A stretch of 64,000 nucleotides of DNA from Megalobrama amblycephala (taxonomy: Eukaryota; Chordata; Actinopteri; Cypriniformes; Xenocyprididae). Shown here piece after piece: positions 41,449 through 52,181 of the stretch (positions are counted from its first letter, which is position 1; each line of letters starts with the position of its first letter). The stretch spans positions 17,135,258 through 17,199,257 of the forward strand of contig NC_063049.1 of NCBI RefSeq assembly GCF_018812025.1, written 5' to 3'. The translations under genes were made by a program, and so were the position numbers. The notes under the pieces are model-generated. The model was not told the origin of the DNA. It searched no databases and saw only the letters and a program-made list of their open reading frames with translations.

Positions 41449-42918
41449 CAGGTGCTGGTCATATAATTAGAATATCATCAAAAAGTTGATTTATTTAACT
41501 AATTCCATTCAAAAAGTGAAACTTGTATATTATATTCATTCATTACATACAGACTGATATATTTCAAATGTTTATTTATTTTAATTTTGATGATTATTAC
41601 TAACAACTAAGGAAAATCCCAAATTCAGTATCTCAGAAAATTAGAATATTACTTAAGACCAATACAAAGAAAGGATTTTAAGAAATCTTGGCCAACTGAA
41701 AAGTATGAACATGAAAAGTATGAGCATGTACAGCACTCAACACTTAGTTGGGGCTCCTTTTGCCTGAATTACTGCAGCAATGCGGTGCGGCATGGAGTCG
41801 ATCAGTCTGTGGCACTGCTCAGGTGTTATGAGAGCCCAGGTTGCTCTGATAGTGGCCTTCAGCTCTTCTGCATTGTTGGGTCTGGCATATCGCATCTTCC
41901 TCTTCACAATACCCCATTGATTTTCTATGGGGTTAAGGTCAGGCGAGTTTGCTGGCCAATTAAGAACAGGGATACCATGGTCCTTAAACCAGGTACTGGT
42001 AGCTCTGGCATTGTGTGCAGGTGCCAAGTCCTGTTGGAAAATGAAATCTGCATCTCCATAAAGTTTGTCAGCAGCAGGAAGCATGAAGCGCTCTAAAACT
42101 TCCTCGTATACGGCTGCGTTGACCTTGGACCTCAGAAAACACAGTGGACCAACACCAGCAGATGACATGGCACCCCAAACCATCACTGACTGTGGAAACT
42201 TTACACTGGACCTCAAGCAACATGGATTGTGTGCCTCTCCTCTCTTCCTCCAGATTCTGGGACCCTGATTTCCAAAGGAAATGCAAAATTTACTTTCATT
42301 AGAGAACATAACTTTGGACCACTCAGCAGCAGTCCAGTCCTTTTTGTCTTTAGCCCAGGCGAGACGCTTCTGACGCTGTCTGTTGTTCAAGAGTGGCTTG
42401 ACACAAGGAATGCGACAGCTGAAACCCATGTCTTGCATACGTCTGTGCGTAGTGGTTCTTGAAGCACTGACTCCAGCTGCAGTCCACTCTTTGTGAATCT
42501 CCCCCATATTTTTGAATGGGTTTTGTTTCACAATCCTCTCCAGGGTGTGGTTATCCCTATTGCTTGTACACCTTTTTCTAGCACATCTTTTCCGTCCCTT
42601 CGCCTCTCTTTTAATGTGCTTGGACACAGAGCTCTGTGAACAGCCAGCATCTTTTGCAATGACCTTTTGTGTCTTGCCCTCCTTGTGCAAGGTGTCAATG
42701 GTCGTCTTTTGGACAACTGTCAAGTCAGCAGTCTTCCCCATGATTGTGTAGCCTACAGAACTAGAATGAGAGACCATCAAAATTAAAAGAAATAAACATT
42801 TGAAATATATCAGTCTGTGTGTAATGAATGAATATAATATACAGGTTTCATTTTTTGAATGAAATTAGTGAAATAAATCAACTTTTTGATGATATTCTAA
42901 TTATATGACCAGCACCTG
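41449..42918 (-). mobile_element. Tc1/mariner transposon, copy 2 (open frame, right TIR truncated inside)
   Basis: 1,470 bp between TA 41447-41448 and 42919-42920. Same family as copy 1 (9624). The left TIR is full (~202 bp). The right TIR keeps only its outer ~142 bp because a 142-bp segment present in copy 1 (about 10943-11084) is missing here. CAT flanks both sides of the deleted block in copy 1, so the loss probably used a 3-bp microhomology. Confidence 0.94.
41737..42741 (-). CDS. Tc1/mariner DD34E transposase, 334 aa, open but catalytically mutant
   Basis: DDE transposase for the element that contains it. I prefer the Met at 42741 (MGKTADLTVVQKTT); an in-frame Met at 42780 would add 13 residues that cross the deleted leader. 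DNA-binding helix-turn-helix: KVIAKDAGCSQSSVSKHIK. Catalytic positions (numbered from 42780): residue 161 is Asn instead of Asp (MFSNESKF; codon AAT at 42300-42298, GAT in copy 1), D251 (FQQDLAPAH) and E286 (LNPIENQW), with the D-E gap of 34. The frame is uninterrupted to a stop at 41737. Losing the first metal-binding Asp should abolish cutting, so the protein is at best a DNA-binding, inactive form. Confidence 0.93.
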   Translation of the reverse strand: MGKTADLTVVQKTTIDTLHKEGKTQKVIAKDAGCSQSSVSKHIKREAKGRKRCARKRCTSNRDNHTLERIVKQNPFKNMGEIHKEWTAAGVSASRTTTHRRMQDMGFSCRIPCVKPLLNNRQRQKRLAWAKDKKDWTAAEWSKVMFSNESKFCISFGNQGPRIWRKRGEAHNPCCLRSSVKFPQSVMVWGAMSSAGVGPLCFLRSKVNAAVYEEVLERFMLPAADKLYGDADFIFQQDLAPAHNARATSTWFKDHGIPVLNWPANSPDLNPIENQWGIVKRKMRYARPNNAEELKATIRATWALITPEQCHRLIDSMPHRIAAVIQAKGAPTKC

Positions 42919-42920
42919 TA

Positions 42921-44600
42921 ATTGCACGGCACATTCTCTATATTGCATTGCAGTTCCAACACAATCTCATGGCAATTCATGGTGACACTTTGAATACTGT
43001 TCTGTCATGGTAACACTTTACAATATCAGTTTCATTTGTTAACATTTAGTTCATACATTTAGTACATTTTTTAACATTAACTAACAGTGAATAATATTTC
43101 TAAAGCATTTATTAATCTTAGTAAATGTTAATTTCATCCTTTACTAATACATTATTCAGATCAAAAGTTGTATCTGTTAACATTAGTTAATGTACTGTGA
43201 ATTAGCATGAACATTTTTATTAAAGGCAGGGTAGGCGATTTGTTACAGAAACATGTTTTATTATTCTGGTTGAAAGTCTCTTCACATCCTGATAGAAATT
43301 ACTTAAGTTAAGTGGTCTAATTTATATGTATATATTCATCCAACCACTGCATTCAGTTAGTTTGTCTTTACAAAGTGACCTCGCCAACTGCTGGCCTGGT
43401 ATGCATAGCACTGCCTTTTTAGTCGTTTTTGCCTATCCGTGTGAACAAGGATCATTTTGACAATATTGTTGTCTGTACGCAACAAATGCAAAGGAAAAAC
43501 ATTTTCATCTTTAGTATATCGTTGTCGTGTAAATGTACCCTAATTCGTATGAATTTGTACAATGTCGTACAATCTCGTCTACCTACGCCCCAGTGGCAGT
43601 TAGGTTTAGGGTGGGGTTAGGGGAGGACCTTCATGTTTACTTTTTTTCTAAAAACATTTTTTTATGATTCACATCAAACAAATTCATACAAAATCGCCAC
43701 CCCATAAATAGTTACATTTCCTGTGAGATTGGGTTGGTGGTTCTGGTTCTACTTGGTTATGGACTGGAGGATTCAGCATATTTTACTGTGGCTCTACAGA
43801 ATTATTTCACTACTGCAAACCAGACACCTAAATCAGCTCTTTAAAATGCAGGAAGCGTTGAAAATAAATGGTGCTGTCAGCCTGTGCAATTCATTCTTAG
43901 CGTCTCTGTCAAAGTCCTTATGTGCAATAAACACTGCATGCAGCATTGCAAAAACGACACAGTGCACAACAACAGTCAACATTGCACACGGTACTCATTC
44001 TTGAAAAATAGTGGCAGGAATGAGTGGCTGAAAGAATATATGACCCATTTGACCTACAGTGCTCTGGGTGTAATAGGGGTAATGTGTTTAACACAGATCC
44101 CCAGACAGAACGGATGTTTCTTATCTATCATCCACCTGACTGACTTCCAGTAAAAGATTTTTCCCTTTAGGCTCCATTACAGAGAGTGAAACAGCAGTGG
44201 GATAAGAGCTTCTATGTTTGCTCATCCGTGTGTGAGGGGCCAAAGAATGAAGCTTGCCCCCTGCTTCATTGACTGCTCATAGGGAAGGTGCCAGGCTGGC
44301 ACAGGACATTCAAATGACTGGAAGTCCTTGAGATAACATTTTCCTAACTTTAATGTCCTATTTAAACAGCTGAGAACAGAGATCCTGCAGGCCCAAGTAT
44401 GGAAACTTGTTTCCGCTTTGGAATAGTAATAGAAAAAACAATTGCCACTTTTTATCTCAATACTCAAAATTTTTCCCTCACAAATCTCTCTGACTTTATA
44501 ACTCGAAATTGTGAATTTATATCTCACAGTGAATTCAGAGGGGGAAAAAAAGTCAGAATTGTGAGATAAAAATTAGTTATCCTATTCCTATTAATAATTT
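42921..44600. other. Non-coding interval with several dispersed repeat pieces
   Basis: No supported gene. 43013-43215 is a GGTAACACTTTACAATATCA repeat with TTAACATTAGTTAATG phrases, common in cyprinids. 43220-43300 starts TTAAAGGCAGGGTAGGCGAT and has an inverted relative at ~63790-63875. 43361-43542 is a piece of the repeat at 46588. 43550-43725 holds TCGTACAATCTCGTC and ACAAATTCATACAAAATCG phrases. Confidence 0.55.
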
Positions 44601-44609
44601 TTCCAACTT

Positions 44610-45036
44610 TCCAACTTTCCGGTCCGGTTTTCGCCCATTGCATAGTACAGAGCCTGCCATGGTAAAAGTTGTCCACAATCTGCTAATGGCAGCTGATTCT
44701 GGGCTCTTAACTATACTTGATCTAAATGCGGCCTTTGATACCATTTCCCATCAACTTCCTCTTGGATTGTTTAGAAAAGATTAAATCCTGGTTTATGCAC
44801 AGTTTTCTCAAGTTGAATACTGATAAAACAGAGGTTCTTCTTGTTGGCACTAAATCCAATTTATCAAAATCCAATAGCTTTACACTTTCCATTGATAATT
44901 CTATAATCTCTCCATCTTCTCAGGTTAAGAGTCTGGGTGTTGTCCTTGATAGTACTTTGTCCTTTGAAATGCATGTGAACAATATTACTCGGTCTGCATA
45001 TTTCCACATACAGAACATCAGGCGTCTTCATCCATG
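44610..45036 (+). pseudogene. LINE reverse transcriptase fragment (L2-like), internally deleted
   Basis: Target-primed retrotransposon polymerase remnant. From ~44623, [20 protein letters not shown] then [17 protein letters not shown] is the RT finger/palm region containing the first active-site Asp. It then jumps within a few bases to the thumb region in another frame: LKLNTDKTEVLLVGTKSN, SQVKSLGVVLDSTLSFEMHV, HIQNIRRL. The block with the FADD-type catalytic motif is therefore missing. The motif set fits the L2/Jockey branch. It is a dead fragment. Confidence 0.8.
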
Positions 45037-45239
45037 TCACATGTTTGGACTCTATGTTTGTTCATTTTGTCACATGTCCTCCTTTGTTCAGTTTCCCACC
45101 ACTCCTTAGTTGTCATGGTCACCTTAATTATGATTATTGTTTACCAGCTGCGTTTAGTTAATTAGTATCGTTTAGTCCTCTGTTCTCCTTGTATTTTAGC
45201 CCTCTGCTTCAGTTAGTCCCTTGTCTTCCATTGTTGTAT
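45037..45239 (+). repeat. LTR-like insert within the LINE fragment
   Basis: Unrelated sequence between the RT fragment and the LINE 3' tail, with phrases such as TGTCACATGTTTGGACTC and TATTTTAGCCCTCTGCTTC that read like a Gypsy-type LTR. A similarly composed block lies at 45776-45965 with AATAAATACTGCACATGGG. Neither has clear ends. Confidence 0.35.
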
Positions 45240-45346
45240 GTTTATGGTGATTTTTATGACTATCAATCAACTGTACAGTGTCCTTGAGTGTTTTGAAAGG
45301 TGCCTTTAAATAATATGTATTATTATTATTATTATTATAGTGGCAA
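45240..45346 (+). repeat. LINE 3' tail with (ATT)n
   Basis: TGTACAGTGTCCTTGAGTGT, GAAAGGTGCC and a terminal (ATT)n run (45327-45346) form the 3' end typical of L2/CR1-type fish LINEs. Confidence 0.65.
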
Positions 45347-48223
45347 CTCTCGCCAATCGGTTACATCCAGCCGCAGCCAAAGTCGAAAGCACCTATTTTC
45401 TTGTGCTTCCCTATAGACTCAAGACTCTTGTCACATTCTCATTAGTTGATTGGGTCTTTATATTAGGTGTCCTTATCTACTTACATTTAAATTAATAATT
45501 TCATGCAATGCACTTATTGTGTCAATACATGTTTTTACATTGTACTTATATTTTAAAAATGCCTGCATATAATTAAATATGTAATTAAGTCTATAATTAG
45601 ACTGTTGACCCTTCCCTTACACCTTAACCCACCCTTTAACCTACCCATACCACCAAACCTGTACATGTACCCCACCTCCATAGCAGCACAAGTGTTTTGA
45701 AATACAATATGGATATAATAAGTACATTGTACTTGTTTTTTGATGTAAGTACATAGTAGTTAAGGACATTTAAAGTGTGACTGTTGATTGTGTTCTTGCT
45801 TTGAGGTGTCTTGTCATTAGTCCTAGTATAAATAGCCCTCATGTTATCATTGTCTCTTGTCTAGCTTTGTTCCCTGTAACCTCTGTTGGTGAGTTTAAGT
45901 TCATGTTTTTTGTTTTGTATCTGTTCATGCTGGGATTTAATAAATACTGCACATGGGTTTAACTCTGCCTTCAGTGGACTTATTCCATGATGATGTTTGC
46001 ATCATTGATTGTTATTTTACTGTTTATTATTGTGAAGTTGTTTTGAAACAATCTATACTGTAAGTGATATATAAATAAATGGTGATAAGCATGTAAGGTA
46101 TAAATTAATATCTTTCTTTCCTCTAGAAGTGGTGTGGCATAAAGGACTGAATTGGTAAACGCGGAATTATCATGCGCCAAGCAATCCTCGCTGTAGTTAA
46201 AACATAGCATGCCACAGGATAAGTGTTCAAAAACAGCGAATTTACAGTATTTCTATTTAAATTTATATTAAAATGTTGTAACTTCTGGATAATTATTTCA
46301 TGAAATTTCAGTGCTTAACTCTATCAGTGAGAGTGGCAAAAAAATATACCAATCTCAGACTTTTCAACTGTAGCGTATAGTGCTAAAATCCACAACAACG
46401 CATGGCTATCTCTTGTTCGACAGTTTGCGTGGATTTTTTCCAAACCTTATTTTCCATGTAAAGATCAAAATGTATATGTAATTTTATGTGAGAAACATAT
46501 TTGGAAACCCAATCTGTTTGGGAATATTGATGCAGAAATTACACATTTCATTAATTAACATCATTATGGGGGTCTGTAGATGTTTAGGGGACGTTTACAT
46601 GACACCGTTTTCAATTAAGAATGCAAAACTTTTTATGCGTTTTGGCTGTTCAGTGAAAAGTTTATGAAAATGACACCATTATTGTTGCCATATAAACTAC
46701 AAAAAAATGTGAATTTGTGAAAACGTCATGCCCATGCATATTACGTGTTCAGTCAATAGGCACCTAATGTTTCTTTACAAAGTGACATCGCCAACTACTG
46801 GTCTGGCGGCATAACACAGTAGTTTTAGTCGTTTTCACGGATCCGTGTGAATCGTTTTGACAATGTTGTCGTCTATATGCGAAAAAAGCAAAGGAAAATC
46901 GTTTCCGATTTTAGTACATCATTGTTGTAACATGCCCTTAGTTTACAGCCACAACATGCATTAAGCTGAAACTGCTCCTTGCATATGTTTTGACATCCAA
47001 TATTTATTTACTTCAAATATTCACATTTAAATATCTGCTTTCGCAGCTGCAGTTGTTGTAAAGTGATCTTGCAGGTTGAAGTCATTCGCTTTGAGCAGAA
47101 TGTGCGTGATTAGTGAACAGAGCCCTGAGAGAACATCTCCAGCGAGCTCTGGTGAGTGCAGCAGACTAGAGGACAGTGGGGTTAATGGTTAGCGCATGCA
47201 TATTTCATGCCCGTATGAACTCAGCTCAGAGGATGTGCAGTGCTATTCTCTCTTACTCACTCTGTCTTTGTTTAGCATACATTATCATGCTTGATGTATT
47301 CACTCTTTGCAGCCAGTAAGGTAATGAGTGATCCAGTTTTTTTTCGGGTTCTATTCTAAGAACAGTTAGGCATGAGAATGTAAAGAAAGATCAGAAAATT
47401 AGAGATTTTGTGGCCGTACGTGCATAGGGCCTCTTGCACCGAGCCTAGTTGTTCTGGGCCTTGCTAAATATATTGTGCCAGTTATAAATTACTGACTACC
47501 TCAGTCTCCCAAATTGTGCTTTTCTATTTTTATTTTTTCCTGTCTGGCTGCAATTTAAGTCTCCCTATAGCGCTGTTCGTCAGTCATTTGGAGGTTGTTA
47601 AAGGAGAAGGCACTGCAGTTCTTTATCTGACCAAGGCAAAATGAGAAATTACATGGTGCTCATTTAAAACATGCTCTGCCTGCAACCACTGGTTGTTGTA
47701 GTGAGGAAAGGACTTCAGAGAGATATGTGACTCTTGGGTGTTTCATCATTCACTGTTTTTAGCTTATAGTCCTACAGGGTTCGTAAGGCAGCACTGCATT
47801 GTTATTCCTCATACATTCTGCTCAGGGTTTGTACTGAACCTCTAACAAGTATTATACTTTGGCAATGAATTCAAAAGTTAATTTGTAGATCATTGTAATT
47901 TTAGATGCACTTTTTTGAAGAAATTTAAAATCACATTTTCAGTGATCAACACTGAAAATGTAACTGACAACAATGACAATTTAATATTGAATTAATTGAA
48001 TTGAATTGAGTTTGGACCATTTATAGCCTGGTTTATATCGCACAATGTATACTGCTGTGTCTGAAATCATATACTTTTATGGTACAGTATGTGTGTATTG
48101 TATGGAAGAAAATTAATGCCAAATGTATTTGAAAAAAAAAAAAAAAAAAAGATTGTTGAATTACACTGTCTGATTGAAAAAAAAACAAAAAAACATTGTA
48201 CACAGGGAAAGTTACCGTGAAGA
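45347..48223. other. Non-coding interval
   Basis: No supported gene. Contains the LTR-like block at 45776-45965 and the dispersed repeat at 46588-46941. A-rich runs at ~48131-48150 and 48177-48195 generate spurious Phe-rich frames on the minus strand. The remainder looks like single-copy AT-rich DNA. Confidence 0.5.
46588..46941 (+). repeat. Dispersed repeat with GTTTACATGACACCG / GTTGTAACATGCCC ends
   Basis: Starts TAGGGGACGTTTACATGACA and ends ATTGTTGTAACATGCCCTTA, which are loosely inverted. CGTTTTGACAATGTTGTCGT is internal. Partial copies at 39776-39974 (inverted) and 43361-43542. Confidence 0.55.
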
Positions 48224-48435
48224 CAATGGGCCCTATCATACACCCAGTGCAATGCGTTGCCAGGCATGATGAAAGTGTTTTTTTGCTAATTTTAGACATT
48301 TAAATAGCAAATGTATTTGTGTCCATTTGTGTGCCCATGGGCGTGCTGGTCTGAAAATGAGGTGTGTTCAGGCGCGTTGTTGGCGCGTTGCTATGTTGAG
48401 ACAACTGAAATATACTGCGCCATTGACCATTGACC

Positions 48436-49212
48436 ACACCCAAAAATGAAAATTCTGTCATTTATTACTCACCCTCATGCCGTTCCACATCTGTAAGACC
48501 TTTGTTCATCTTCGGAACACAAATTAAGATATTTTTGTTGAAATCCGATGACTCAGTGAGGCCTCCAGCAATGACATTTCCTCTCTAAAGATCCATAAAG
48601 GTACTAAAAACATATTTAAATCAGTTCATGTGAGTACAGTGGTTCAATATTAATATTATAAAGCGACGAGAATATTTTTGGTGTGCCAAAAAAACAAAAT
48701 AACGACTTATTTAGTGATGGGCGATTTCAAAACACTGCTTCATGAAGCTTCGGAGTGTTATGAATCTTTTGTGTCGAATCATGCTTCAGATCGTGTGTCA
48801 AACCACCAAACTGCTGAAATCACGTAACTTTGGTGCTCCGAACCGATGATTTGACACAAAAGATTCATAACGCTCTGAAGCTTTCTGAAGCAGTGTTTTG
48901 AAATCGGCCATCACTAAATAAGTCGTTATTTAGTTTTTTTGGCGCACCAAAAATATTCTTGTAACTTTATAATATTAATATTGAACCACTGTACTCACAT
49001 GAACTGATTTAAATATGTTTTTAGTACTTTAATGGATCTTGAGAGAGGAAGTGTCATTGCTGGCTATGCAGGCCTCATGGAGCAATCGGATTTCAACAAA
49101 AATATCTTAATTTGTGCTCCTGAAGATTAATGAAGGTCTTACGGGTGTGGAACGACATAAGGGTGAGTAATAAATGACAGAATTTTCATTTTTGGGTGAA
49201 CTAACCCTTTAA
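48436..49212. mobile_element. Foldback element, ~340-bp inverted arms
   Basis: The left half (CCAAAAATGAAAATTCTGTC...) and right half (...GACAGAATTTTCATTTTTGG) are near-perfect inverted copies over ~340 bp each, around a loop at ~48784-48847. The right end finishes GTGAACTAACCCTTTAA. The left end lacks the matching outer bases. The termini relate to the miniature elements at 15946 and 37720. Confidence 0.8.
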
Positions 49213-49584
49213 AGAGCACATTAGTAATATGTGCCTGTAGGTGAGCATACACTCGGCTTATTACACACACAGGGACGCACAGCAGCACACATACATGCAA
49301 AATACTAAAAATAAAAGGATGACAATGTAAAAGATTATTAGAGTGTGCATTAAGATAAAAATGCTTTGGTGGAATCCGGCTTGTCCTGTAGATGGTCTGC
49401 TTTAACCTTGCTCACGAGCAGATCCGATTCCTCGGTAGAGTTCAGTTTTTTAACTTGCAAATTCTGCCATGTAAATAGCGAATCCGCCATGGCGCGAGCG
49501 CACTTGGCTTTTAAAGGGAATGAGAGATGAGACTTTGATTGGTTTATTGCACGTTACGCCCAAACAACACCCATTACTCATTAA

Positions 49585-50433
49585 AGGTGCCCTAGAACCA
49601 GTTTTTACAAGATGTAATAAAAGTCTAAGGTGTCCCCTGAATGTGTCTGTGAAGTTTCAGCTCAAAATACCCCATAGATTTTTTTTTATTAATTTTTTTA
49701 ACTGCCTATTTTGGGGCATCATTAACTATGCACCGATTCAGGCTGCGGCCCCTTTAAATCGCACGCTCCCTGCCCCCTGAGCTCTCGACTATAATACAGT
49801 GTTTTTACAAAGTTCACACAGCTAATATAACCCTCAAATGGATCTTTACAAGATGTTCATCATGCATGCGTCGGATCATGTGAGTATAGTCTTTATTTGT
49901 TTACATTTGATTCTGAATGAGTTTGATAGTGCTCCGTGGCTAACGGGCTAACATTACACACTGTTGGAGATATTTATAAAGAATGAAGTTGTGTTTATGC
50001 ATTATACAGACTGCAAGTGTTTAAAAATGAAAATAGCGACGACTCTCTTGTCTCCGTGAAAACAGTAAGAAACGATGGTAACTTTAACCACATTTAACAG
50101 TACATTAGCAACATGCTAACGAAACATTTAGAAAGACTATTCACAAATATCACTAAAAATATCATGTAATCATGGATCATGTCAGTTATTATCGCTCATC
50201 TGCCATTTTTCGCTGTCCTTGCTTGCTTACCTAGTCTGATGATTCAGCTGTACACAGATCCAGACGTTAATACTGCCTGCCCTTGTGTAATGTCTTGAAC
50301 ATGAGCTGGCATATGTAAACATTGGGGGCGTACATACTAATGATCCCGACTGTTACGTATGTCATTTCCATGTACTGAACTCTTGTTATTCAACTCTGCC
50401 AAGGTAAATTCAATTTTTGATTCTAGGGCACCT
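49585..50433. mobile_element. TTAA-flanked non-autonomous element with AGGTGCCCTAGAA TIRs
   Basis: Perfect 13-bp TIRs: AGGTGCCCTAGAA at 49585 and TTCTAGGGCACCT ending 50433. TTAA on both sides (49581-49584, 50434-50437), which suggests piggyBac-type mobilisation. 849 bp, no coding capacity. A different family from the 1.55-kb copies at 13.5, 21.7 and 24.2 kb. Confidence 0.75.
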
Positions 50434-50590
50434 TTAAGAGAATAGGAACAACCCTTTTAGACCATGTGTCGGGCACGCTGAGCATTTTTCCTGTTGTTAA
50501 ACTAGCAAAAGTGGATTCGGACATACCCTAAGTGCACTTGCGCCATGCGCTTTAGACCATGTGCATAGATTGTTAAAGTAGGGCCCATTG

Positions 50591-51387
50591 AATTTAACGT
50601 AAACACAGCTTTTGTGTCTTAATCAGCTTTTCCGCATATATACTGGACCTGATAATCATCACAAACACTTACCGCTTGCTCCATTTCTGCAGATCAGTTT
50701 TTCGGAATGAATGACTCTCCCTACCTGTTGCTTGAGAAGGGTCTGGCTGCAGACCATGGGAGAGTGGAGCTCCACTCTCGAACAGGAAATACGTCACCTC
50801 CACTTGTGTACAATAATGCAAATACAGTAATTAAATGACGCAATATTGATTTGTGTTTTATTAACGTCTACACCTACCCCAACCCTAAACCTACCCTTAC
50901 AATGAGCTCCACTAGTGGAGGTGACGTATTTACGCCCTTGAGGGGAGCTCCACTCGCCCCCTCAGGTTGCAGCTAGCCCCTATTGTGTTGCTTTGGTCTT
51001 CATCAACATGTGCTTGTACCACCTGCTGGTGAGGCGACAAACAGCAGATGGAGATCATGCTTTTTAATGACCCGTATGTTCTTTTGACATTCTACTGCAC
51101 CAGCAATCATAAAAATATTGTACTTAGCTGTTGTTAAACTGGAAGATTATATGTTAACTTTGAAAAAAGTCTTGTATTGGAAAGAGCTGTCTGGCCTTTT
51201 TCCCCCCTCAGATTTCTGAATCTGATAGCTCCTCAGTTACCATGGCCTGATGGGATAGTAAAATGTCCACTGAAGTGTCCATTGGATGCACACTTCAAAA
51301 TCTCAGCAGATGTTTTAATAATAAAACAATTAAGTGAACAATACCCGGATTACCTATACTGCATCTGTGTGTTATATAGGTGGGTCT
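50591..51387. other. Non-coding interval with an inverted GGAGGTGACGTATTT motif
   Basis: AATACGTCACCTCCACTTGTG (50789 on, shown short) and AGTGGAGGTGACGTATTTACG (~50912) face each other, with GGAGCTCCACT phrases on both sides, suggesting a small inverted-repeat element of ~220 bp (~50760-50980). No gene is supported. Confidence 0.45.
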
Positions 51388-51694
51388 TATGCTGCGTTCA
51401 CGCCACCTCGCATTTACCGGAATCTTGAAATGACAACACGTGACGTTATATTTGGAGCTGTTCACATACTTTTGGTCCTTGGACAGGGAATTATGCGTTT
51501 CCATGGCACCACTATCAACGCCTAAATGAATCTACGGCAGTCAGGTGGTACAGCGGCCACGTGGTACATGTGGGAGCTTTCAGAAAACTCCCAGCGTACA
51601 AGCTGTAATTACGAGCTCTATGAGGACATGAACACTTTTTACAAGCTAGAATCTCGTAACTACAGGAATTACGAGGCCGCGTGAACGCACCTTA
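51388..51694. mobile_element. ~305-bp MITE with TGCGTTCACGC ends, copy 1
   Basis: Left end TGCTGCGTTCACGCCACCTCG, right end (inverted) GGTGCGTTCACGCGGCCTCG: imperfect TIRs of ~25 bp. A TTA trinucleotide adjoins both ends, compatible with a PIF/Harbinger-type MITE but not proof. No transposase. The second copy lies at 55773-56087. Confidence 0.7.
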
Positions 51695-52000
51695 GCTGAG
51701 GATAATTACAGCATTAACTACTGGCACAAGCTGATTGGTCCATGTCACATCTGCAGCCAATAAGCTTGTTGCTCACACATTTAAATGGCTGGTTACATTC
51801 ACTATAGCAGTTTGCAGCATGCTTCATAGTTCCTCTAAAACCCTCCACCTTCCCCAGCTCCACCTGTATAGATCTGCTATGGGTTACTGATATATGCTAT
51901 GTGTGCAGCAGCACTATGTCTTACTTGCACATACATATACATACATACATACATATCTGCATATGTATTGGCAGTAGCAAGTTCCTGTACTGTTCCTGTA
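51695..52000. repeat. Block shared with 56210-56480
   Basis: CTGATTGGTCCATG, CAGCCAATAAGCTTG, CCCCAGCTCCACCTGTATAG, GATCTGCTATGGGTTACTGA and GCAGCAGCACTATGTC occur in the same order as at 56.2-56.5 kb. Together with the preceding MITE, this makes a ~600-bp block duplicated 4.4 kb apart. Confidence 0.65.
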
Positions 52001-52124
52001 ATAAGCTACAACAACAGCAATAATCTACAGCAGCAATTCAGCAGCAGTGCAGCAGATCTATTCCACCAAGACAAAATACATTAACATCATCATATCCATT
52101 ACCATGCTAACAATCTTCCGAGAG

Positions 52125-52126
<2 letters not shown>

Positions 52127-52176
<50 letters not shown>
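52127..52176. repeat. (TA)n microsatellite
   Basis: Uninterrupted alternating AT run of ~50 bp. Confidence 0.95.

Positions 52177-52181
<5 letters not shown>

Larger units (their letters stand above)
48224..50590. mobile_element. Outer TIR element (CAATGGGCCCTA) with two nested insertions
   Basis: CAATGGGCCCTA (48224) and TAGGGCCCATTG (50590) are perfect 12-bp inverted ends. Internal phrases GGGCGTGCTGGTCTGAAAA, AGGCGCGTTGTTGGCGCGTT and TTGCGCCATGCGCTTTAGAC match a frequent cyprinid DNA-transposon-type repeat from memory. It is interrupted by a foldback element (48436-49212) and a TTAA-flanked element (49585-50433). No transposase. Confidence 0.65.

Noticed and set aside
48033..48299. Phe-rich minus-strand frames
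   Set aside because: Translations of A-runs at 48131-48150 and 48177-48195.
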